The notes beneath the pieces were generated by a model. The model made no database searches and had not been told where the DNA came from. It saw nothing but the letters and a program-made list of their open reading frames with translations. The translations under genes and the position numbers were made by a program. 64,000 nt of DNA from Allobosea sp. CRIB-10 (GTDB lineage: Bacteria > Pseudomonadota > Alphaproteobacteria > Rhizobiales > Beijerinckiaceae): the NCBI RefSeq assembly GCF_900112185.1, contig NZ_FOKP01000006.1, forward strand, positions 124,001 through 188,000. The letters run 5' to 3'. Numbering within the stretch: position 1 is the first letter of the stretch; each line of letters starts with the position of its first letter. This document shows, in pieces, positions 44,300 through 52,438 of this stretch.

Positions 44300-45094
44300 A
44301 TGGAAGACAACCTGCCCTTGCTCGATCCCTATGCGGCTCGCCTTGCCATCCGCTCGGGGGCCTTCGACGCGCCGACCGCGAATGTCGCGCCGGGCTTCGT
44401 CCAGGCCAATCTGGCGATCCTGCCGCGCGAGCTCGCCTTCGAGTTCATGCTGTTCTGCCAGCGCAATCCGAAGCCCTGCCCGTTGATCGGGGTGTCCGAG
44501 ATCGGCGATCCGATGCTGCCGGCGCTCGGGCGCGACCTCGACATCCGCAGTGACCTGCCGCGCTACCGGCTCTGGCAGGACGGCGAGCTGGTGGCGGAGC
44601 CGACCGATATCCGCGGCTACTGGCGCGACGATCTCGTCAGCTTCCTGATCGGCTGCTCCTTCTCCTTCGAGGAGGCGATGCTCGCCGCCGGGCTGCCGGT
44701 GCGCCATATCGAGCAGGGCAGTAACGTGCCGATGTACCGGACCTCGATCGCGACCGCCCCGGCCGGCCGCTTCTCCGGGCCGCTCGTCGTTTCGATGCGC
44801 CCGCTGACGCCGGCCGAGGCGATCCGCGCCGTCCAGATCACCGGCCGGTTTCCGTCGGTCCATGGCGCCCCGGTTCACTTGGGGGATCCCGCTGCGATCG
44901 GCATCCGGGACATCATGGCGCCCGACTATGGCGATCCCGTCGAGATCAGGCCGGGCGAAATCCCGGTATTCTGGGCGTGCGGCGTGACGCCACAAGCGGT
45001 CATCGCCAAGACCCGCCCCGGCTTCTGCATCACCCACGCCCCCGGCTACATGCTCGTCACCGATATTCGCAACGGCACGCTCGCGACGGGCTAG
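44300..45094 (+). CDS. DUF1445/YcsI family hydro-lyase (D-glutamate cyclase-like)
   Basis: A 264-residue protein of the DUF1445 family: [83 protein letters not shown] and [22 protein letters not shown]. Relatives interconvert D-glutamate and 5-oxo-D-proline or act as hydro-lyases. ATG at 44300 follows CTGAGGCC. It is the last gene of the operon, and its TAG stop is the first triplet of a dispersed repeat, so the native 3' end may have been altered by the element. Confidence 0.83.
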   Translation: MEDNLPLLDPYAARLAIRSGAFDAPTANVAPGFVQANLAILPRELAFEFMLFCQRNPKPCPLIGVSEIGDPMLPALGRDLDIRSDLPRYRLWQDGELVAEPTDIRGYWRDDLVSFLIGCSFSFEEAMLAAGLPVRHIEQGSNVPMYRTSIATAPAGRFSGPLVVSMRPLTPAEAIRAVQITGRFPSVHGAPVHLGDPAAIGIRDIMAPDYGDPVEIRPGEIPVFWACGVTPQAVIAKTRPGFCITHAPGYMLVTDIRNGTLATG

Positions 45095-45196
45095 AGCATT
45101 TCCCGCAATTCTTCGAATCGCGAGATTGCTCTAGGTCCTTGTTTTATCGCATTTTCTTCACGCGAATCGGTGTCCACTTCGCTCAAAAATGCTCTA
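45092..45196 (+). repeat. Dispersed ~105 bp palindrome-ended repeat, copy 2
   Basis: A 105-base element with perfect terminal inverted repeats TAGAGCATTT and AAATGCTCTA; CTAG sits at each outer edge. Same orientation as copy 1 and copy 3. The left TAG is the stop codon of the DUF1445 gene. The right edge adjoins an insertion-sequence remnant. Confidence 0.87.
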
Positions 45197-45209
45197 GAGC
45201 GCGCTTCTT

Positions 45210-45335
45210 TTACACGGAAGCGTATCCTGCGTTCGCGATGTATTTGGCGCATTCGTTGGGCGAGACGAGCTGGATTAGGTCGCCGAGCTTTCGCCAGGTT
45301 GCCTCGACAGTTCTGCACTCCGCGTCGCGCTCGGC
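45210..45335 (-). pseudogene. IS630-family transposase C-terminal fragment
   Basis: Reading on in the frame of the IS3 fragment, the residues TVEATWRKLGDLIQLVSPNE and CAKYIANAGYASV match the last 30 residues of IS630-type transposases, ending at a TAA at 45210. The change of family occurs around 45315, after AERDAEC. This is a chimera of two decayed elements. Confidence 0.55.
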
Positions 45336-45473
45336 CTAACGAACCCAGTTGGCGATCGACTGCGCGGGCGGCTCAAACTCCAGGGCAAGCTCTTCAGGCG
45401 TTCGTCCGGATCGAACCAACTCCACCATCTGTCGCCGGAACTCCGGCGGATAGGCATTGCGAAAACGCGGCAT
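45336..45473 (-). pseudogene. IS3-family OrfA transposase fragment
   Basis: A 45-residue minus-strand frame starts MPRFRNAYPPEFRRQMVELV and continues with SGRTPEELALEFEPPAQSIANW, the HTH of IS3-type OrfA proteins, then stops at TAG where the family has Gln (NWVRQAERD). AERDA follows directly beyond the stop, confirming a nonsense change of CAG to TAG. Confidence 0.75.
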
Positions 45474-45740
45474 CGGACACTCCAGAAAATGACGTCAAGG
45501 GTGTCCACAAAGTAGGGTCAACTCCGCTATCGTCTTGCGCCGCGGCTCGAGAGCGATAGCCGCAAGAGTGTGTTGTGACAGATCGAGCCATTCAGCATGG
45601 TCTGTTCCGTTTGCGATCTGCCGCGCGTGGTCGCAACTGGATATGATGGCCTTTTGCCTTGGTTTCTGCGCCATGCCAGCCGGTCGATCTATGCGCTGCG
45701 GATGCATGTCGGCTCGGTCCACGTTCTCGGGGGCCTTCCG

Positions 45741-46424
45741 ATGAGTGATGCCTCTCATCGCCTCGTGAGCATTCTGGGCGCGAACCCGTTCTTCGCGGGC
45801 TTCGAACAGGATGCGCTCGAGAAGATCGCGGCGGTCTGCAGGCAGCGGCGCCTCGCCGCCCGGGAGATCCTGTTCCTCAAGGGCGATGCCGGTGATGGGC
45901 TTTATGCCATCCGACGCGGCCTGATCCGCATCGGAACAGTGGATGATCTCGGTCAGCAGATGACGATGAACGTCCTCGGCGGCGGCGATGTCTTCGGTGA
46001 GATCACCTTGCTCGACGGCCAGTCGCGCACGGCCGACGCTGTGGCGATGGAGGACACCGACATGTTCTTCCTGCCGCGGCAGGACTTCTTGAGCCTGCTC
46101 AATCGCGAGCCGCCGATGGCGCTGCAACTGATCGACCTCCTCTGCGCCCGGCTGCGCGATGTCATCGGCCGGCTGGAGGAGACGACATTCCTGCCGTCCG
46201 CGATCCGATTGGCACGACGCATCCTGGTGCTCGCCGCCGACTACGGCACGGATGTCCATGCCTCTCAGGAGGAATTGGCCTCTCTTACTGGAGTGACGCG
46301 CGAAACGGTCAACCGCCATCTCCAGTCCTGGAAGCGCACCGGCATCATTTCGTTGGGACGAGGGCGAGTCCTGATCCGGGATATCGACGACCTGCGGCGC
46401 CTGGCGAAGGTCGATGCCGCCTAG
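45741..46424 (+). CDS. Crp/Fnr family transcriptional regulator
   Basis: A 227-residue regulator started at the ATG at 45741 (MSDASHRLVSILGANPFFAGF); an upstream in-frame ATG at 45597 would add 48 residues without family similarity. The cyclic-nucleotide-type beta roll is at about 20-130 (ILFLKGDAGDGLYAIRRGLIRI, GGGDVFGEITLLDGQSRTADAVA), the HTH near 170-205 (SQEELASLTGVTRETVNRHLQSW). There is no N-terminal cysteine cluster, so it is not an FNR-type oxygen sensor. A class III cyclase gene is convergent downstream, which makes cAMP a plausible ligand. Confidence 0.87.
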   Translation: MSDASHRLVSILGANPFFAGFEQDALEKIAAVCRQRRLAAREILFLKGDAGDGLYAIRRGLIRIGTVDDLGQQMTMNVLGGGDVFGEITLLDGQSRTADAVAMEDTDMFFLPRQDFLSLLNREPPMALQLIDLLCARLRDVIGRLEETTFLPSAIRLARRILVLAADYGTDVHASQEELASLTGVTRETVNRHLQSWKRTGIISLGRGRVLIRDIDDLRRLAKVDAA

Positions 46425-46463
46425 TGGCAGTGGCCAACGCCGCGAAAGCCCGATTCGAGCACC

Positions 46464-46567
46464 TAGGCCAATTCCGCAACTCTCCGAATCGCGAGATTGC
46501 TCTATGCTTTTGTTCTATCGCATTTTCTTCACGCGAACTGGTGCCCACTTCGCTCGAAAATGCTCTA
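46464..46567 (+). repeat. Dispersed ~105 bp palindrome-ended repeat, copy 3
   Basis: A 104-base copy with a degenerate left end (TAGGCCA) and intact right end TGCTCTAG; internal blocks TTTTCTTCACGCGAA and CTTCGCTCGAAAATG are conserved. Reading on the minus strand, its right-end CTA is the TAG stop codon of the cyclase gene. It separates the convergent Crp-type and cyclase genes. Confidence 0.85.
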
Positions 46568-48301
46568 GCTCGCTGTCGCTTCGCCGGCAGCGAAAACCCG
46601 AACCGGCTTGTCGAAGCCCTTCAGGACGCGGGCATCGAGTTCGATCAAGGGCACGCGCCCGTCGACTGCGTCAGCGGCAGCCATGTCGATCAGCACCTCG
46701 GCATTGCGCGCGCTCGCGCACAAGCGCGCTGCGAGATTCACGACGCTTCCGACCGCCGTATACTCGAGCCGACCTTCCGTGCCGATACGCCCTACCGTCG
46801 CTGGCCCCAGAGCGAGCCCGACCCCGAAACCGAGACGATGATCCAGCGGCTCGCGATCGCGCAGCAGGGACTGGACGGTCTTCTGCATGTCCCGCGCCAT
46901 ACGGATGGCGCATAGAGCCGGGTCTGGGCGGGAGACAGGGGCGTTGATCAGGACCATCATCCCATCGCCTGAAAAATGCGTCAGCGTCGCCCCGTGGTCG
47001 ATCACCACTCTATCCAGGGCGTCGTAATAGTCGTTGAGGAAACTCATGACGACGTTCGGTTCGGCGCGTGCCGAAAAGGCGGTGAAGCCGCGCAGGTCAC
47101 CGAAAACAACCACCACCTCGATGCGCCGACCGTCGAGCACACTGTCGTCGCCCGAGTGGTCGACCAGTTCTGCCACCTGGGGTGCGAGAAACCGCTTGAG
47201 ACGACCGATCCGTTGCGAGCGTTCCTGCGATACCGCCAGATCGCCGGCCATCGCGTTGAAGCGCGTCGCCAGCCGCTCGAATTCGTCGCCGGTGGCGATG
47301 TCGATCCGGTGGTCGAACTGCCCGGCACCGATCCGTGCCACGCCGTCTTCCAGAATGCGGATCGGCTCGATCATGCGCTGGGTCAGCCAGTAGGCGAGCG
47401 CGGCCGCAAGCCCTGAGCCAATGATGAGGAAGGCACTTGTTCGCCACAGAGCCGCATAGATCGGCTCGAACGCCTCTGCGACCGGCTGCTTGACGACGAC
47501 GCTCCAGTCGATGCCGGGTATGGGTGCCATCGCGGCCAGAACCATGTGGCCGTCGATGTCGCGTCCCGACGCCGCCTTGCCGCTTTGCGCCGCAATCTTC
47601 GCCCGAAGAGTCTGGAGCGGCCGTATTGCGGTCTGGTCGGCCCGCAGGACTAGGCTGATATCGGGATGAGCGATCAGGCGCCCCGGCTGGTCGAGCACGA
47701 ACGCTGCTCCCGTCCGACCAACCCGGATCGCCGAGATGACGTCCCAGATCAATTTGAGATTGACCTCGGCGACCGCCACGCCGACCGCCGAACGGGTGCC
47801 GGCCACGGCAATGGTCAAAAACGGTTCCGAGCCGCCATGGAAGCTCACGGGGCCATACCAGGCGCCGCCCGGGCGAATATTTTTGAGCGCCGGGCTGAGC
47901 GGATGGTCCGCGCCGCTCTCGACCTTGTTGAGCCCCATGCGCGAGACGAATACGCGCTCTCGGCCGGTGGCATCGACAAGGGTCAGGCTGACCACGGCGG
48001 GGACCTGACGCAACAGGCGAAAGGCGTCGAGCCTGCGTCTTTCGTCAGCGCTGTCCGACCATGGCAATTGAACTGTCCAGGCCAGCTGATCGCGAATCCC
48101 GTCCAGGAAGTCCTGGATCTTCGCGGCGGCAGATCGGGCTTCGGCTTCGAGAAGGTCGTTCAGCCGCGCTCTCTGGTCGCGATGGCCGAACCAGGCTTCG
48201 CTGCCGCCGGCGACAAGCAGGGGTATGACCACCGCCGCGAACAGCGCGACGAAATACTTCGCGAAGAGCGAGCTCCGAAGGGCGGGTGGCGCTTGAGTCA
48301 C
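46565..48301 (-). CDS. Adenylate/guanylate cyclase with Cache sensor and HAMP domain
   Basis: A 578-residue class III cyclase: membrane helix 1 (YFVALFAAVVIPLLVAGG), a periplasmic Cache-like domain of about 250 residues (GPVSFHGGSEPFLTIAVAGTR, VLDQPGRLIAHPDISLVL), helix 2 (AFLIIGSGLAAALAYWL), HAMP (MIEPIRILEDGVARIGAGQF) and a C-terminal cyclase domain with metal aspartates in VVFGDLRGFTAFS and HFSGDGMMVLINAP and the late YTAVGSVVNLAARL. It makes cAMP (or cGMP) in response to an outside ligand. A binding-protein gene lies 33 bases upstream, so this may be the ligand carrier for the sensor. Confidence 0.9.
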   Translation of the reverse strand: MTQAPPALRSSLFAKYFVALFAAVVIPLLVAGGSEAWFGHRDQRARLNDLLEAEARSAAAKIQDFLDGIRDQLAWTVQLPWSDSADERRRLDAFRLLRQVPAVVSLTLVDATGRERVFVSRMGLNKVESGADHPLSPALKNIRPGGAWYGPVSFHGGSEPFLTIAVAGTRSAVGVAVAEVNLKLIWDVISAIRVGRTGAAFVLDQPGRLIAHPDISLVLRADQTAIRPLQTLRAKIAAQSGKAASGRDIDGHMVLAAMAPIPGIDWSVVVKQPVAEAFEPIYAALWRTSAFLIIGSGLAAALAYWLTQRMIEPIRILEDGVARIGAGQFDHRIDIATGDEFERLATRFNAMAGDLAVSQERSQRIGRLKRFLAPQVAELVDHSGDDSVLDGRRIEVVVVFGDLRGFTAFSARAEPNVVMSFLNDYYDALDRVVIDHGATLTHFSGDGMMVLINAPVSRPDPALCAIRMARDMQKTVQSLLRDREPLDHRLGFGVGLALGPATVGRIGTEGRLEYTAVGSVVNLAARLCASARNAEVLIDMAAADAVDGRVPLIELDARVLKGFDKPVRVFAAGEATAS

Positions 48302-48334
48302 CGTGACAGCTCATACGCCGGCTTCCCGGCCAAA

Positions 48335-49345
48335 TTACTCGATCACCACTTCCGCACTGCTCAGAAGCGATGGGGGCATCGTCAGCCCAAGCTGTCCGGC
48401 GGCCTTCAGATTGACGAACAGCTCGACCTTCGTCACGCGCTGGACCGGCAGGTCCGATGGCTTCTCACCCTTGATGATCCGGCCGGCATAGATCCCGGTA
48501 TGACGGTGCGATTGCTGGAAGTCGCCGCCATAGCTCATCAGACCGCCGGCATTCGGGAAATCCCGCGCCTGGGTGATGGCGGGCACCTTATGGCGCTCGG
48601 CCAGCTCGGCGAGGCGCCGGCTTCGATAGGCGAAATAGGGATCGGAGGTGAAGACCAGCCCTGGCAGCTGCATCTGCGACACCGCTACGAAAAGAGCCTC
48701 CAGTTCCGGCTCGCTGCTGGCAGTGAGGAGGCGCAGCTCCAGCCGAAGACTGCTTGCAGCGGCCTGCAGATTTTTCGACTGCGAAGCCGAGGTCGGACTT
48801 GCCGGGTTGACCGCGACGGCGAAAGTCCTGGCGGCCGGAAACAGCTCGCTCATGAACTCCAGTCGTTTCAGCGAGACCTCGACGCTGAGGCTGCTGACGC
48901 CGGTGAGATTGCCGCCCGGGCGGGACAGGCTGGCGACCAGGCCCAGCGCGACCGGATCACCGCCCATCTCAAAGACGATCGGGATCGTCTTGGTTGCAGA
49001 TCGGGCGGCAAGCGCCACCTCCGCACCACCTGGTGCGACCATTACGGTGACCTGGCGATCGGCCAGAGCCAGTGCGAGCGCCGGCAATCGGCTGTACTCG
49101 CCCTCTGCCCAGCGAAAATCGATCGCGACGTTGCGGCCATCGACATAGCCGGCTTCGGCCAGGCCCTCGGCGAAGGCGACGAGCCGACTGGCGTAAGCTT
49201 CGGGCGATTCCGAGCCGAGATAGCCGATGACCGGCGTGGCCTTTTGCTGCGCACGGGCCGAGATCGTCGACGCCATCATCGCGCCGAGCAGCGCGATGGT
49301 CTCGCGCCGCGTCGTTGGAACAGCCTGGCGCAAGGAGCAAGGCAT
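48335..49345 (-). CDS. ABC-type substrate-binding protein (PF04392-like)
   Basis: About 336 residues from the ATG at 49345, which begins a Tat-like signal (TTRRETIALLGAMMASTISARAQQ); an ATG at 49378 is also possible. The mature part (PVIGYLGSESPEAYASRLVAF, GLAEAGYVDGRNVAIDFRWAEG, DPVALGLVASLSRPGGNLTG) belongs to the ABC_sub_bind family. No permease or ATPase gene is adjacent; instead a sensor cyclase follows, a pairing common in Hyphomicrobiales. It may present a ligand to the cyclase sensor domain. Confidence 0.87.
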   Translation of the reverse strand: MPCSLRQAVPTTRRETIALLGAMMASTISARAQQKATPVIGYLGSESPEAYASRLVAFAEGLAEAGYVDGRNVAIDFRWAEGEYSRLPALALALADRQVTVMVAPGGAEVALAARSATKTIPIVFEMGGDPVALGLVASLSRPGGNLTGVSSLSVEVSLKRLEFMSELFPAARTFAVAVNPASPTSASQSKNLQAAASSLRLELRLLTASSEPELEALFVAVSQMQLPGLVFTSDPYFAYRSRRLAELAERHKVPAITQARDFPNAGGLMSYGGDFQQSHRHTGIYAGRIIKGEKPSDLPVQRVTKVELFVNLKAAGQLGLTMPPSLLSSAEVVIE

Positions 49346-49679
49346 GAACCGCACGGCCGTTCCCCTTCCGACCGACATTGGCGCAGGTCAGGAAACGCCC
49401 AACTTGCTCCGTCCCCCTCATATCATGCTGGATGAACCGTGTCGCGAAACCGGTTCGCCACCGGCCTACCTAAACGGGATTACGACGCTCTTGCTCCGTC
49501 AGAGCGTCAGCCGCCTTGCCTGCTCGATGCACGAGACGCGCAGAGGTGAACGGGGAAGCGCTGCAATAGACTGGACGCCTGTCGCAGCGCAGGTATCAGC
49601 GTGGCCACCAGAGTTTAAGCGCGAGTGGATCGTGCCGGAGACCGATGCGGGGTGCAGGCGCGGACAAATGTGAGCGAAC
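49346..49679. other. Intergenic gap without recognisable gene
   Basis: This 334-base stretch separates the binding-protein gene from the methyltransferase gene, both on the minus strand. Frames in it have poor codon bias and no family similarity. It should contain the promoter of the binding-protein/cyclase pair, but I see no clear box. Confidence 0.5.
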
Positions 49680-50522
49680 TCAGTTCAGCGCCCGCGTAAC
49701 GACGACCTCGAGATAGCTGCTCGGCACAACCACGGTGGAGTCGCCCGACCGGTTGAACTGCTCGACCAGCGCCATCAGATCCCGTGTCAACGCCGCCCTG
49801 GCAGGCTCGTCCAGCGCCCCGAAGACCTTGAGAACGGGTCCATAATAGCCGCTGAAGACCTGGAGCCAGTGGTCCGGCGAGCGGTAGCGGAAGACGAAGT
49901 CGCGCCGCCTTGTCTGGATGGCAGCACCCGCCGAGCCGAACAGCTCGGCCAGGCGTTGTTCGGTGCCCCAGAGTGCAGGCGAGCGCAGCCCGGGAGCCGG
50001 CGGGACATAGGTCCCGATCGTCCTGAAGAGATGACCGATGAAGCCATCCGGTGTCCAGTTGGCCAAGCCGATCTTGCCGCCATGCCTGCAGACCCGCAAC
50101 AGCTCAGCGGCCGCGCGCTCCTGGTCTGGCGTGAACATCACCCCGAAGGTCGACATGACCGCATCGAACTGGCCGTCCGCGAAGGGCAGTGCCTCGGCGT
50201 CGGCCTCACGGAAGACGATGTCGAGATGCTCGGCCACCGCGCGCTCGCGGCCGCGCTCGAGCAGCGTCGCGACATAGTCCGTGCTGGTGACGTCGCACCA
50301 GCGGCGAGCCGCAGCGAGACTGGCATTGCCGTTTCCGGCGGCGACATCGAGCACGGCCTGGCCGCCGCGCAGATCGAGCGCCTCGCACAGCCGTTCGCCG
50401 ACGATCTGCAGGGTGGTTCCGACGACGGCATAATCGCCGGACGACCAGGCGCCGTGCTGGCGTAGCTTGATCGCTTCGTGGTCGATCTTCTGAACGGCAC
50501 TGCCTTGAAGCATGGCGGACAT
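49680..50522 (-). CDS. SAM-dependent methyltransferase (class I)
   Basis: A 280-residue methyltransferase from the ATG at 50522, chosen for the AAAAGGAA site upstream; the longer frame to 50618 lacks similarity. Motif I is VLDVAAGNGNASLAAARR, motif II LDIVFREADAEALPFADGQFDAVMSTFGVMF, followed by ELLRVCRHGGKIGLANW. It resembles UbiE/Methyltransf_11 enzymes; substrate unknown. It lies 92 bases after the DUF1127 gene on the same strand. Confidence 0.88.
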   Translation of the reverse strand: MSAMLQGSAVQKIDHEAIKLRQHGAWSSGDYAVVGTTLQIVGERLCEALDLRGGQAVLDVAAGNGNASLAAARRWCDVTSTDYVATLLERGRERAVAEHLDIVFREADAEALPFADGQFDAVMSTFGVMFTPDQERAAAELLRVCRHGGKIGLANWTPDGFIGHLFRTIGTYVPPAPGLRSPALWGTEQRLAELFGSAGAAIQTRRRDFVFRYRSPDHWLQVFSGYYGPVLKVFGALDEPARAALTRDLMALVEQFNRSGDSTVVVPSSYLEVVVTRALN

Positions 50523-50614
50523 GGGATGGTGTTCCTTTTCAGATTGGCTCGGTAGGCTTGGATGAACGGGTGAGGCGCCGCGCTTCGGGGGCGCTCGCGC
50601 CATGTTGTCAGCGG

Positions 50615-50980
50615 TCACGGCTGCGGATCGGCGCGCCGGATGGCGAACTCGATCTCCGAACGGCTGATGCCGATATCCTTCAGCATCCTGTCGTCGAGAC
50701 CCGACAATGCGTTTGCCGCGTGACGGATCTGCACTCCGAGGGCGATCCTGCGCAGCCGTCCGGACAGCGCCTCGATCAGTCTCGTCGTCAGCGGGCGCCG
50801 CGCCGGCTTTCGGTGAGGCGGGACGAATGGGCCATGGACCTCATAGAGGAACTGGTCACTGAGGATCTGCCCGACCGCCATGCGTCCGGCGAGCCGATCG
50901 AGCACCGACTTGGTGCGAGGCCGCAGCATGTCGGCCAGGGCGTCGATGTCATGAAGAAAGTCGCTTCTCAGCGCATACAT
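50615..50980 (-). CDS. DUF1127 protein (YjiS-like, extended)
   Basis: A 121-residue protein from the ATG at 50980, preceded by AAGGGAG; an upstream start at 51130 is unlikely. The C-terminal 45 residues form the DUF1127 motif (ALSGLDDRMLKDIGISRSEIEFAIR), arginine-rich, known in alphaproteobacteria for RNA and phosphate or stress links. The N-terminal 70 residues are not recognised. It is divergent from the XRE regulator gene. Confidence 0.8.
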   Translation of the reverse strand: MYALRSDFLHDIDALADMLRPRTKSVLDRLAGRMAVGQILSDQFLYEVHGPFVPPHRKPARRPLTTRLIEALSGRLRRIALGVQIRHAANALSGLDDRMLKDIGISRSEIEFAIRRADPQP

Positions 50981-51185
50981 TGGGTCGCTCCCTTGCGTTG
51001 TCCGCCGCCTCCTCGGGCGGTGTTGCGGCGTTGTGGCGGTTGGGAGGGCATTGCGTCTGTGATGTGCCGCACATAGGCGTCTCAGCGCGGCGGCATTGTC
51101 GATGACGCGGGCGAGCCAGAGGCCGCACACGGAAGAGCCGCCTTCGCACTTCGCATCAGGCCTCGGATCGACTACGCTGTCTAAA

Positions 51186-51200
51186 ATCTGAGATTCAGAT
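51186..51200. promoter_or_regulatory. Dyad upstream of the XRE regulator gene
   Basis: ATCTGA-GAT-TCAGAT is a perfect 6-base dyad with a 3-base centre, 25 bases before the XRE regulator ATG. It contains TGAGATT, which is repeated twice before the MFS gene, so the same protein probably binds both places and autoregulates. Confidence 0.6.
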
Positions 51201-51224
51201 GATGCGGCAGACGGGGTCGGCTCG

Positions 51225-52148
51225 ATGGCAATCCGGTTCGAGGAAATCGGTGAGCGGCTGAAAGCCTACCGCCTGGGACGCGGGCTGCTGGCCGAGGACG
51301 TCGCCGAGCGTCTCGGGATCTCGCGGGCGGCTGTCTACCGGATCGAAGCCGGGGGCGTGGTCAAGATCGAGACCCTGGAGCGGCTGGCGACGCTGTTGGA
51401 GACGACCGTCGCTTCGCTGCTCGGGGCAGGGGTCGAGTATTACTCCAGCCCGCTCAGCTATTTCGAGCGCATGCGGCAGATCGAGGAGCAGGCGGACCAG
51501 GTCGTCGCGCATTTCCCGCCGCTGTCCTATCTGCTGACCTCGGACGGCTACTCCGCCCATTTGCGGCAGACCCTGGTGGAGGCGCTGCCACCCCACGTCG
51601 CGCGCGATCAGGCGGTGGCGGAAATCGATGCCATCATCGCGATCCTCGATGAGCGCAAAAACGCCCGCAAGCGCCGTCGCCTGAGCGTCGTCAACTTCGT
51701 CAATGTGCTCGAGATCGAGCGCTGGCTCAAACTCGGCGTCGTCGGCCGTTTCAACCTGCCGCCGGCCGAGCTGGCCCGCCGCCGCCTGGCCGCGCGCGCC
51801 GAGGTCGAGCATCTGATCGGGCTGATCGAGAGCGAGCCGATGGGGGTTCAGATCGGCCTGATCGAGGAGACGCTGCCGAACATCACCTTCCAGCTTTTCC
51901 GCACCGCGGAGAAGACGCTGCTGGGCCTCAGCCCGTTCCGCCTGGGCGGCGAATTGCCGAATCTCCGGTCCGGCATCGCCATGCTGACCGCGGATGAGGA
52001 GCCGGTACGCCTCTATGAGGAGATTGCCGATGGGCTCTGGCGCCGTGCCCTCAAGGGCAGCGAGGCCGGGGCCGTTCTGCGCGCCGCACTCGACCGCTCG
52101 GCGATCGCGCCGCCGCCGCGGAAGGAGGCATCCTCGGAGCTGGTCTGA
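51225..52148 (+). CDS. XRE family transcriptional regulator with long C-terminal domain
   Basis: A 307-residue regulator. The N-terminal HTH is clear (FEEIGERLKAYRLGRGLLAEDVAERLGISRAAVYRIEAGGVVKIETLERLATLL). The remaining 235 residues form an unrecognised, mostly helical ligand or oligomerisation region (YYSSPLSYFERMRQIEEQADQVV; KRRRLSVVNFVNVLEIERWLKLG). It is followed by 290 bases with operator-like repeats and then the MFS/pyrimidine operon, which it probably controls. Confidence 0.85.
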   Translation: MAIRFEEIGERLKAYRLGRGLLAEDVAERLGISRAAVYRIEAGGVVKIETLERLATLLETTVASLLGAGVEYYSSPLSYFERMRQIEEQADQVVAHFPPLSYLLTSDGYSAHLRQTLVEALPPHVARDQAVAEIDAIIAILDERKNARKRRRLSVVNFVNVLEIERWLKLGVVGRFNLPPAELARRRLAARAEVEHLIGLIESEPMGVQIGLIEETLPNITFQLFRTAEKTLLGLSPFRLGGELPNLRSGIAMLTADEEPVRLYEEIADGLWRRALKGSEAGAVLRAALDRSAIAPPPRKEASSELV

Positions 52149-52168
52149 TGCCGGCTCAAGTCTTGTCG

Positions 52169-52214
52169 CAAAATTGAGATTGTTCTTGCAATTGAGATTT
52201 TGGCATGGGATAGA
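52169..52214 (+). promoter_or_regulatory. Promoter with tandem TGAGATT operator repeats
   Basis: AATTGAGATT occurs at 52172-52181 and 52190-52199 (18-base period), framed by CAAAAT at 52169 and ATTTTG at 52197-52202. A promoter-like pair TTGCAA (52186-52191), 17 bases, GATAGA (52209-52214) overlaps them. The same TGAGATT core lies before the XRE gene. Repressor binding here would cover the -35 element. Confidence 0.5.
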
Positions 52215-52262
52215 GTGATGACGCCACGGCATCGGGTTTCCCGTGCCGTTGCTGATTTCTCG

Positions 52263-52286
52263 CGGCCGAGATCGACGCCTCGGCCG
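52263..52286 (+). other. Hairpin in the leader of the MFS gene
   Basis: CGGCCGAG (52263-52270) pairs perfectly with CTCGGCCG (52279-52286) over an 8-base loop, within a leader of about 220 bases before the GTG at 52439. A further GC-rich pairing may form around 52305-52335. No known riboswitch is recognised. Confidence 0.4.
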
Positions 52287-52438
52287 TCAAGCGGCGCAGG
52301 CAAGCGCCCTGGGAAAGCGGGCGAGCGCCCAAACTCCAATCGTCTTGAGACCGGCTGGCAGCCGCGCGCGGAAGCGCGCGCTGGTGCTTTGGCGTTTCGG
52401 CACGCATCGCAAAGAAAAGCAAAACGGGGGACTTCGCC

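Larger units (their letters stand above)
45210..45525 (-). mobile_element. Insertion-sequence remnant (IS3 head joined to IS630 tail)
   Basis: The minus strand carries a short end-like sequence (TGTCCACAAAGTAGGG at 45502-45517 on plus), the first 45 codons of an IS3-type OrfA ending in an amber codon, and then in the same frame the last part of an IS630-type transposase. No catalytic domain of either element survives, so it is immobile. It lies between repeat copy 2 and the Crp-type gene. Confidence 0.6.

Noticed and set aside
45597..45740. N-terminal extension of the Crp-type regulator from an earlier ATG
   Set aside because: The 48 added residues have no counterpart in the family, while the ATG at 45741 gives the usual N-terminus.
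49227..49673. Plus-strand frame ending in WPPEFKREW, reminiscent of a transposase start
   Set aside because: Only seven residues resemble an IS3-type OrfA and the rest has no similarity, so chance is the better explanation.
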